NCBI GenBank assembly: GCA_027186245.1
Contig: CP114483.1
Span: 2,924,001 to 2,988,000 of the forward strand
DNA from: Coriaria nepalensis
Lineage: Eukaryota > Streptophyta > Magnoliopsida > Cucurbitales > Coriariaceae
Length of the DNA: 64,000 bases
Reading direction: 5' to 3'
Shown: one piece after another, positions 38,942 to 49,400 of the stretch
Numbering within the stretch: position 1 is the stretch's first letter
How the letters are laid out: every line of letters starts with the position of its first letter
Translations under genes and position numbers: made by a program
The notes under the pieces: model-generated
Database searches by the model: none
Seen by the model: only the letters and a program-made list of their open reading frames with translations
What the model was told of the DNA's origin: nothing

Positions 38942-41015
38942 ATGGCTTTGAAAAGGAGTGACCTTATCATAATAGCTACCCAATCTTCCCTATTGTTCAT
39001 CCTAACTATATTGCTAAGTTCTGGTTCAAGTTACGCAACTGTTACCGACATTTACTGCCTGAAAACCATCAAGGATTCTCTCCAAGATCCTTACAACTAC
39101 CTAAATACTTCATGGAATTTCAACAACAATACGGAGGGATTCATCTGTAAATTCACTGGAATCGAATGCTGGCATCCAGATGAAAACAAAGTCCTAAACA
39201 TCCATCTTCCAGAAATGGGACTAAAGGGACCATTCCCTCGTGGCATAGAGAACTGCTCGAGCTTAACGGGCCTAGACCTTTCCAACAACCAGATCTCCGG
39301 GCCAATCCCATCCGACATATCCAAACTGATCCCTTTCATCACATCCCTTGATCTTTCGTCGAATAATTTATCTGGCTCGATACCTGTGAGTCTCGCGAAT
39401 TGCACTTATCTGAACACTCTTAAGCTCGATGATAATGCATTATCAGGCCAAATCCCGCTTGAACTGGGCCTGCTGGGCCGGATGAAGACGTTTTCAGTTA
39501 AGAACAATTACTTGACGGGCCAGGTTCCAATTTTTACCAGTGAGAACATTACGTCGAGCAGTTATTCGAATAATCCAGGACTTTGTGGGGTGCCTTTGAA
39601 AGCTTGTCCTGGTACTGCTAAGAAATCTCATGCTGGAGTCATTGCTGCTGCTGCTGCTGCTGGGGTCACCTTTACTGCTTTCATTGTAGGGATTGTTTTG
39701 TACTACTTCTCGCGTGGAGTTGTTATCAGGAAGAAGAATGATGATCCGGAAGGTAACAAATGGGCGAAGAGCATTACAGGGACAAAAGGGATCAAGGCAA
39801 GTCCTTTTTTCTTTTTGTTAATTATTTATAAAATCTGTTTGTTTGGTGACAGAATAAGAGAATTCTTTTCGTAAAACTGCTGAGGCAGATTAACCCTTAC
39901 TCAAACCAACTTATCCATAATTGTCAATGCTAATTTGTAGCTCTCCGCTCTGTTCCTGTACTACAAATGACTATCAAAGTCGATTTCTGTATTGATAGGT
40001 TTCGATGTTTGGGAATTCCATTTCCAAAATGAGGTTGAGCGATCTCATGAAAGCTACTAACAGTTTCAGCAAAGACAACATCATAGGAGGTGGAAGAACA
40101 GGAACAATGTACAAGGCACTACTTTCCGATGGCTCTTCCCTCATGATCAAGAGATTACAAGATTCTCAACGTTTAGAGAAAGAATTCATCTCAGAAATGA
40201 ACACACTAGGAAGTGTGAGACACAGGAATCTAGTCCCCCTATTCGGATTCTGCGTGGCAAAAAGGGAGAGACTTCTAGTCTACAAATACATGGAAAACGG
40301 AACACTCTATGACAACCTACATCCATCTGACCCAGAGAGTAAGACCATGGACTGGCCTTTAAGGCTTCGAATTGGGATAGGAGCCGCTAAAGGCTTAGCG
40401 TGGCTTCACCATAGCTGCAACCCTCGAATCATCCACAGAAACATAAGTTCCAAATGCATTCTCTTGGACCGAGATTTCGAGCCCAAATTATCTGATTTCG
40501 GGCTAGCGCGGCTCATGAACCCGATTGATACCCATTTGAGCACGTTTGTGAATGGAGAGTTTGGTGACTTGGGCTATGTTGCTCCGGAATATGCACGCAC
40601 TTTGATGGCAACTCCAAAAGGCGATGTTTATAGCTTTGGAGTTGTTTTGTTAGAGTTGATTACAGGCGAAAAGGCAACCAATGTGGCTAATGCTCCGGAA
40701 ACATTCAAGGGAAGTTTGGTTGAGTGGGTTGACCAGTTGTCAAGTAACTTGCTTTTTCAAACTGCAATTGACAAGTCGTTGCTTGGGAACGGTTTTGACG
40801 GCGAGCTGTTCCAGTTCCTTAGAGTCGCGTGGAACTGTGTTTCTCCGGGTCCCAAGGAGAGGCCTACCATGTTTGAAGTTTACCAGCTCCTTAGAGCTAT
40901 TGGGGAGAAGTACCATTTTAGCGCGGAGGATGATATCTTGGTGCCTACAAATAATGGCGATTACAATCTTCCAGATGAACTTATTGTCGCTCGAGAAACA
41001 GCTGAGAGGAATTGA
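38942..41015 (+). CDS. BIR1: BIR1-type leucine-rich-repeat receptor kinase, 623 aa
   Basis: BIR1 is a plasma-membrane receptor kinase that binds the co-receptor BAK1 and restrains cell death and defence. Two exons, 38942-39796 and 39999-41015, form 624 codons with the stop. A signal peptide of about 31 residues is followed by a Cys-containing cap ([10 protein letters not shown]), about four to five LRRs ([36 protein letters not shown]), an Ala-rich membrane helix at about residues 231-258, and a kinase domain. The invariant Lys is K336 (LMIKR) and DFG is residues 451-453. The catalytic loop reads HRN (N433), where most kinases have HRD; as I recall BIR1 it shares this. The intron has a GC donor (AAG/gcaagt, 39797). 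Exon 1 followed by [14 protein letters not shown] is diagnostic of the family. Confidence 0.93.
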
Positions 41016-42278
41016 AGCAAAAATGATTAATGATAGTAAGTTTGATAAGTTAGTAGTTTGATTTGTAAGAAGTCTTTGTTATGTTATGAATTTGTGGAGT
41101 ACTCTTTAATTTTTCATCCGAAATTTTCGCCTCCGAATTTATCATGGCATCTGTACTTGAACTGCCAAATTGTATATAATGTCTACTATACCTGTAATGG
41201 TTAGTGTTGTATTATCTAAATCTCACAGTTTACATCCCCCCTTTCACTTCTAGTAGCCTTGATAGTAGTCTTTGATGGCTTGAAACCGGTCGACGCATTA
41301 TAGAAGTACCTCATTGACTCGGCTACCACCTCATTTAGCAGCCTTGATGATTTTAATGTGTTAAGTTCACTTCTTAATCAAGTTTAGTATTCGAATGTTA
41401 TACATACCCTCCTAAGTGACATGACTAAGATGTTGAGGGAGACGGGCACCGATTTGATATAAGACAAAAAGGAATTTACTACTGTTTTCAAATATTCGAT
41501 CAAAAGAAGGAGCATCTTCGATTGTTGCCAACAGAAGAGGCTTTTGTATGAGAGGAGAAATCATTTTTTTACGTCACTCAATGTCTCAATCCAATCCTCA
41601 TGACACGTCGGAAAATTTGTGGTCAAAGTCAAATTTGGGATGCTGAACCCTTAACTTAAAAAATAGATAATTCGAAAAACTGACTTGAAAAAAAAAAATT
41701 GTGTTTAAAAGATTAGATCCACTTAAAATTTTCTTCGTAAGTGTAATATTTTTTATTTTTTTTTCAATTAAATTTATATAATAAATATAAAAAGATACAA
41801 CTACCTTTAATGAATTTTGAAAAAATAAAAGAAAATTAAACAAGAAAAAAATTTACAGCACGGATAGTTATTTTGAAAAAAAATCAAGAAACCAAACCGA
41901 AACATCTTCTTTATTATCTACTTCTTCTTGCTACATTTTTTATCTTCTTGCTACATTTTCAATTAACGTTCTCATCTCATATTCATCACTTTTAATCTGT
42001 TTTTCATCACTTATAAAGCATTTTGATCCTTAATCCTCCTTTTACATTTTGTTTGTAATCTTCGTAATTAAGAATCAACAGCTTGAGAGTCCACAAACCG
42101 TTTGGGTAAGTTTCAAATTTCTAAACTTAATTTTGATTTAAATTGATAAATAATAATAAACGAAACTTAAAACTTAAAAGGTTTTTATTAGTTATATTTT
42201 ATTTGTATTATGCTTTGGATTCTGTTTACATTGTCCAAAATTTGAAATTTCAAAATCTGAAAATTGAGGTTCGTGTTT

Positions 42279-42322
42279 CTCGATTGCTCGACGCGTTTAG
42301 GCATGAAGGGTATCGAGCAATT
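42279..42322. repeat. Small hairpin, CGATTGCTCGA family, left-arm copy
   Basis: The word cgattgctcga is followed after about 20 nt by its reverse complement tatcgagcaat. It is one of about ten similar units in the foldback region; further copies start near 42823, 42904, 43571, 44848, 44930, 45676 and 45739, with a lone half at 44800. Confidence 0.8.
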
Positions 42323-43138
42323 GATCATTACTGAAACTTTTGAACTAGTAAGATATCGAGCAATCAAGCATTACTGAAACCTTAGAACCATCGAGTATTA
42401 ATATTTAATTCATTTATTTCAATTATTCTAATTAAGAAAATTGTTTTCCTTTATATTTTTTTCCTTCTACATAAATGAAAACATTATTAGTAATGATATA
42501 TTTTGATGGTGATTGGAAGAAAAATGTGAACTAAAACGAGAATGAAAATTTGTGGTATTGACATCGAAGTAGGACGGATGATCAACTGAGCTTAGATTAA
42601 ATCTAATGTCATGTATATTGAATTTATATTGAATTGTTGGAAATTGTATTTCATGATTTTTTATGTAATTAAACTTTTAGCTTATTATTTATCTATTTAA
42701 TTATCCATTTTTATGAAGAATTTTCTTACAAATTATGTTTGTAATGAGATTATTTATCAATAAGTTTTCATTCATACTTTGACTGTTAAAAACTGAAAGT
42801 TTTAGTATTATGTCACCACATTCACGATTGCTCAATGGCTACTTGAAGAGGATCATCGAGCAATCGAGAATCGAATGCAGAATGCTAACACTATGTTTTG
42901 CTTTCACGATTGCTTAATGACTACTTTAAGAATGAGTCAATCGAGCAATCATGAACTAAATGCATAATGCTTACACTCTGTATTGATTTCTTGATTATTC
43001 GATAACTCCTTTAATGTTTTTCATTAAACTTGGTTATTTCTAAAACATTACAGAAACCTTCAAGTATTCATTTTCCTATGGTCTTATTATTCGGTCATTT
43101 TGCTTCATTACTTCCCTATCTTTAAAGTTGTTCTAACA

Positions 43139-43217
43139 ATTTTGTCCAGATTTCTTGATTACTCGATGACCCCTTTAAGAAAGAGACATCGAGCAATCGG
43201 GAAATCTGGACAAAATG
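43139..43217. repeat. Near-perfect 30-bp-arm hairpin inside the foldback
   Basis: The arm ending gattactcgatg pairs with catcgagcaatc, and the outer part (attttgtccagattt with aaatctggacaaaat) pairs exactly. The loop is about 19 nt (acccctttaagaaagagac). It is the best-preserved hairpin of the family. Confidence 0.9.
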
Positions 43218-43229
43218 TTAAACACTCTT

Positions 43230-44770
43230 TTAAAGGTTTAAGGTTAATATTCAAAATAAAAGGTCTAACACTTAGTGTTTCTTAGGGTTTAAGATTTACG
43301 GTTAATATGAGGTTTAAGACATAGGATTAAGAGTTTAGGGTTAAGATGAATAGACCAAGACTTAGGGTTTAAGACGTAAGGCTTAGGGTTTAGTATGAAT
43401 TTGTGAGAATTATAAGCTATATTTATATATGAATTTGAGAGATTTTATATGAAGTTTTATAATTTTGATTGCTATTAACATATTTTTGTTTTCATTAATT
43501 TTTTTTAATGATGAATATGTTGTTAAAGGAAAGCCTTTATCCCTCTTTAACATTAGCTTTTTAACCCCCTTCCCGATTGCTCGAGATACTTCTAAAAGCA
43601 CCCCTCAAGCAATCGGGAATAGGGGACATTGTATTTTTAAGTCTATCCCCTTTTCCAATTGCTCGATATGTGATATGGAAGTACCTCCAAACTTACATTT
43701 TCAACCTTTTATCCAATCTCTATATATTGAACTCTTTCGTATGAAAATTATAAAATTAAACTTTTCACCCTAACCCTAAGTCTTAAATCTCGAGACTCGG
43801 TTCTATGTCTTAAACCCTAAGATTTTGTCCTTTTGATCTTAATCATAAACTCAAAGTGCTAGACCTTTCATATTAACTTTATGTCTTAAGCCCTAAGACT
43901 TAGTCCTAAATCCTAAGTCTAGGGGTTTAAGGTCTAATGTTTAAGACTAAATCCTAAGATTATATTTTTTTCATCTTAACATTAAACCCTAAGTGTTAAA
44001 CTTTTCATATTAATCCTATATCTTAAACCCCAAGTATAAGGTTTAGAGTTTATGATTTAGGACCAAACTCTAATACATGGTCATTTTTATCTTAACTCTA
44101 AACACTAAATATTAGACCTTTCATATTAATCATATGTCTTAAACCCTAAGTCTAGAGTTTAGGTTTTACGATTTATGGTTTAAGATTTAGAACTAAATCC
44201 TAAGACTTTGTCCTTTTCATCTTAACTCTAAAACCTAGGTATTAGATATTTCATATTAAACATATATCTTAAATCTTGAGACTTATTATTAGACCCTAAA
44301 TCCTAAGACTTGGTCCATTTATCTTAACCATATATCATTTCATTTTAACCCTAAACCCTAAGTGTTATACCTTTCATATTAACCATATATCTTAAACCTT
44401 AAGACTCTCGGTCATTTCATCTTAACCCTATGTCATTTCATATTAACCTTATGTCCTTTCATATTAACTCTAAAGCCTAAGTGTTAGACATATTTTGTAT
44501 ATCTTATGCCTTAAGCCTTAAAACTTACACCATAAATCCTACAACTTAAATCCTAAACTCTAATTCTAACAAATGCATACTAAACCCTAAATCTTAAATC
44601 TTAAACCCTAAATATTATTCGTTTCATCTTAACCATAAACCCTTAACCCTTTGTTTTAAACATTTCATATTAACTATAAACCATAAACCCCAAGTCTTAG
44701 ATCTTAAGCCGCAAACCCTAAAAAAACCTAAGTGATAAACCCTTTCATTTTATATCTTAACCCTAAATCT
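43230..44770. repeat. CCCTAA-rich minisatellite (telomere-like words) in the foldback core
   Basis: The words aaaccctaa, ttaaccctaa and ttagggttt recur dozens of times, in G-rich orientation at 43230-43400 and mainly C-rich orientation at 43760-44770. The phrase ttcatattaa recurs at about 43867, 44003, 44119, 44249 and 44372, giving an irregular unit near 115-135 bp. The strand switch mirrors the foldback symmetry. It is not a continuous telomere array: units are diverged and interspersed. Confidence 0.8.
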
Positions 44771-46469
44771 TTAAATGAGTGTCTAACAGTCTATTATGAT
44801 TTCTCGATTGCTCGATGACTCCTTCTTAGCATTCTACATTCAATTCTCAATTGCTCGATGACTCATTTAAGAATGAGTTATTGAGTAGTTAGGAAATCAG
44901 AAAAAGTGTTAGCATTATGTATTTTGTTCATGATTGTTCGATGAATCTCTTTAGATAGCTATCAAGCAATAATGAATGTGGTGACAAAATGTTGAAACTA
45001 TTGGTTTTTAGCTATCGAGATATCAATGCAAACTTATTGATAAATAATCTTATTACGAACATGATATATAAGAAAATTCCTCATAAAAATAGATAAATAA
45101 ATAAATAAATAAATAATAAAGTGAAAATTTGATTACATCAAAATTATAAAATACAATAAGATTACATCAAATTAGATCACCCTAATTAGAGGCTTGAAGG
45201 GTTGTGAGCGACATCAGAATCAACTTCACAACAATCATCACCACAAGAATCCTTCGAACTCTTCATAATCAACTTCACATACATGAGGGATTTTTCCTCT
45301 TAAGATTGTAAGTGACAAAAAAATCCTTTCACCTTTTTTTCTTATGAATAGTGGGAAAGACAATAATTTATTTGATGTCTTGTATGACAATTGCAACTTG
45401 AATTTATTGCGATTTACGTCGATAGAATCATAATAGCTTCCAACAATTCAGTATGCATGACACTAGATTCAATCGAAATCCCAATGGATCTCTCTGTCCT
45501 ATTTTGAGGCTAATAGCACGAGTTCTCTTTCTTGTTTGAGTTCCTATTCTTCTTCTATTCATCATAAAAATATATCATTATGAATAATATTTTCATTTAT
45601 GTAGAAGGAAAAAAAAAAATATATATATATAAAGGAAATTAGTTTTATTGATTAGAATATAAAAGTTTTAGTAATGCTCGATTGTTCGATAACCTTACAA
45701 ATCTCAAGATATCGAGCAATCAAGATTTATGTCATTATTACTCGATTGATTGATGCCCTAAGGTTTGAAAGGTATCGAACAACCGAGTAACACAAACCTA
45801 TATTTCCAAATTTCAAAATTTTAAAGTTTGGTAAATGCAAACAGAATCCAAAATATAGTACAATTAATAAAAACCCTTTAAGTTTCGTTTAATATTATCT
45901 ATCAACAATTTAAATCAAAATCAAATTTAGAAGTTTAAAACTTACTGAAACAATTTTAGACTCTCGATTATTGATTACGAAGCTTGCAAACAAAATATAA
46001 AAAGAGACTTAAAGATCATATTGATTTATAAGTGATGAAAAATATATTCAAAATCGTGATTTGGAGTTGAAGATGACAAATTGAAATGAATCTTTAGACG
46101 TATATAGAAGAAAAGACTGACTTACTTTACCGTTGCAATGCGGTAATTTCATAATTTTTAGTCGGATATTATAATAATTGCTATATTTTTATTACCTTTT
46201 TATATTAAAAAAAATTAAATTATATACTAAGAAAAAATTATGGTTTGTTAGTCTTTCAATTTTTTATTCTCATCGAGTCTACCGATGAACCCTTTTAAAA
46301 ATATTTGATTGCAAATCCTAACACTTATATAATGATGGAGGTTCAATCACTTGCTATAAACGAAGAGGAAGGTTTTGTTCGTATGCGGCGCGGGCCACTG
46401 TAAGCTTCCAAATATAAGGTCCCAACTCCCAACTCTCTTTTCTCTCTCTCTGAATAGTCCCTCACAGCC

Positions 46470-49400
46470 ATGGCGGCAGTATCTGCAACTTGCCCTCGTT
46501 CGTCCATAAGCACCAAGAAAATATCATCTCCTATGCTCGATTTCGGACATGGATTCTCAAAAAGCTTAGGTTTCGGGAAAAGACACCTCCAATGCATCAG
46601 TTTTAATCTCAAGAAGCTGGAAATGTTCACCGCTGCAGCTAAGAATGACAATGCATTGGCCGCGATCTACACTTCTCCTCCTCCCGTCACTCGCTCTCAG
46701 TAATTTTTCCATTTTCTCTTCCATTTTTCTTTTAATCAGATTGTATTCTCTGATGCTTTATATGCGCTATTGCTTTAAATTTGGTTTTTTGTATTCCCTG
46801 TAAGATTGGGTTGTTAAGTTTGTAGATACATTATTTGGGGGGTGTTAGTGTAGAAAGTTATATGTGCTGGATTGAAGCTTCATGATAGATATATATCCTC
46901 TGCAGTTTTCCTACACAAAAGAAAAAACAGGTTAATGTCATAAGATATTGATCCTCTGCTCATAACTGGATGGATATAGAATTATCTCTTGGTCCCATTT
47001 GTTCTTGTTTCTGTGCTGAAGCTAATCTTCTACTTTATTTGTTTTCAGAGTAAAAAGGCATACTATTTCGGTGTTTGTTGGTGATGAGAGTGGAATAATA
47101 AATCGGATTGCAGGGGTCTTTGCAAGGCGGGGTTACAATATTGAATCTTTGGCTGTTGGGTTGAACAAGGATAAGGCTCTATTTACTATTGTTGTCTCAG
47201 GAACTGAAAAGGTCTTACGGCAAGTGGTTGAGCAGCTAAATAAGCTTGTGAATGTCATCAAGGTAACAAATTGATCCTCTCTAAAAGTTTACAAGGCAGT
47301 CTTAATCATTGCTGTTTTTCTTTCCTGCCTTCCTCATTTTGGTAGGCGAGAGATGAAAAATGGGGGACTTCTTTTATAACATTTCATATTACTCTAAACA
47401 TTGTGCCGGCCATGTTTAGAATTAGACTATATAATTCCAATACTTTCGATAGTATTTCCTCTCAGCCGTTACAGTTTAAATTCTTTTCCAATTTAACAGG
47501 TTGAAGATATATCAAGGGAGCCTCAAGTAGAACGTGAACTAATTCTGATAAAACTCAATGCAGATCCAAGAACCCGTGCTGAGGTAAAATGTACATAATA
47601 ACCTAGTCATTTTCTGGCACACAATCTTCTTCCCATTTGATATCTTAGTAATTATCTGACTCTTAGCCTACAGTCTTTCACACATATACCGGATGGGCTA
47701 CAACTCTCTCCACTCTTCCCTTTATGTGTGTGATAATCAATGGATATAATTTTAGGCAGATCTGACTCTTAATAAAAGAAAGTTTAATTATTAGTGAACA
47801 TTAGCAACATTCCAATTTAGCAATATGTGGTGATCTGAGTTGTTAAAGACAATGTTGTTTTAAGCTCTGGTGTTTGTACAAAATCAACTGTCACTAAATT
47901 GCCATGTGCAAACTGACATTTTATTGTTCGGAGAGGTTGACTTCATATTTTCTGTGTATATAATCACTGCAGACCTCTCTAATAAATAGTCTTCTAGATA
48001 TTCTGTATGGGTTTCTGAAAACTTTTCTAATTGTTTTTCATTAATTGAATAGAGGCACCTTGATTCCTCTTATAGAGGAGAAAACACAAAAAATAGGAAA
48101 CTAAAGAAAATAGGAAACTAACCTAAAATTAGCTATCTAGTTGTACTAGCAACTTCCTAATTTACACCATTGACTGATTTTCATTTACAGCTAACGGTCC
48201 TCTATAATTACATATATTTCTTTCCTTTTCTACACTTCCCCTCAAGCTGGTTGGAAGATATCCTCCATAGCCAGCTTGCCAATTAACTCGTTGAATTGTC
48301 CACTGGGAAGCCCCTTAGTAAGCACATCTGCAACTTGCTGAGTAGTGGGAATATAGGGCATACAGATCAGCCCTTTTTCTATTTTTTCCTTGATGAAGTG
48401 TTTGTCGACCTCCACGTGCTTTGTTCTATCATGAAGCACTGGATTATGAGCAATTGAGATTGCAACTTTATTGTCACAATACACTTTCATAGGTAGTGGA
48501 TTAGAAACTTTCAACTCTTCCAGTAGTCTCTTAATCCACAACACCTCACAAATCCCATGAGCAACTGATCGAAACTCAGCTTCTGCGCTACTTCTTGCCA
48601 CTACATTCTGCTTCTTACTTCGCCATGTAACAAGATTGCCACCAACAAACGTGCAATAGCCAGAAGTTGATCGTCTATTAACAACACTTTCAGCCCTATC
48701 CGCATCAGTATAGGCTTCAACTTGCAAGTGCCCACGATTCTTGAATAACAAACCTCTTCCAGGAGTCCCCTTTAAATACCTGAGAATTCTATAGACTGCA
48801 TTGAAGTGTTCTTGTCCGGCCAAATGCATAAACTGACTAACCATGCTAACTGCAAATGCTATGTCTGGACGAGTATGCGACAAGTAAATTAGTTTGCCAA
48901 CAAGTCTCTAGTATTGTTCTCTGTTCAGGATTTCTTCAGGTTTAGGATGCTGTAATTTGATATTGAGCTCAATAGGTGTTTCCGCTGGTTTACACCCTAA
49001 CAAGCCTGTTTCATTAAGTAAATCAAGAACATATTTATGTTGCTTCACAAATATACCTGCTTTGGATCTAACAAACTCCATTCCAAGAAAGTATTTTAGT
49101 GTTCCTAAATCCTTGATCTCGAAGTCGGTTGCAAGTCTCTTCTTCAGTTTTTCTAGTTCTTCACTATCATCACCTGTCATGATTATATCATCCACATAAA
49201 CAATTAGTATAGCAACTCTACCTCCTCTACCATGTTTATAGAACATAGTATGATCAGCTAGGCTTTGACAATACCCACAATTCTTTACAGATTTCCCAAA
49301 TCGTTCAAACCAAGCTCTAGGGGATTGCTTGAGACCATACAATGATTTATTTAGTCTACAGACTTTCTTCGATCCCAAATTTTTCTCAAACCCGGGTGGA

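Larger units (their letters stand above)
41870..46140. mobile_element. Large non-coding foldback element (approximate ends)
   Basis: Two long arms are imperfect reverse complements. Matching pairs include 42105-42290 with 45770-45945, 42455-42480 with 45585-45612, 42600-42640 with 45440-45480, 42690-42830 with 44985-45110, and 42000-42060 with 45985-46045. Pairing weakens outward to about 41870 and 46140. The right arm has a few hundred extra bases (about 45120-45420). The arms contain repeated small hairpins, and the inner part is a CCCTAA-rich minisatellite. No ORF resembles a transposase. Long-armed Foldback or Mutator-like elements have this form; the class is inferred. It separates BIR1 from the AHAS gene and lies in the latter's upstream region. 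Confidence 0.75.

Noticed and set aside
43760..44770. True interstitial telomere array
   Set aside because: CCCTAA words are not contiguous; they are embedded in an irregular unit of over 100 bp with other conserved words, and lie within a foldback.
42279..45788. CRISPR-like direct repeat array
   Set aside because: Copies are inverted hairpins at irregular distances in plant DNA, with no uniform spacers and no cas genes.
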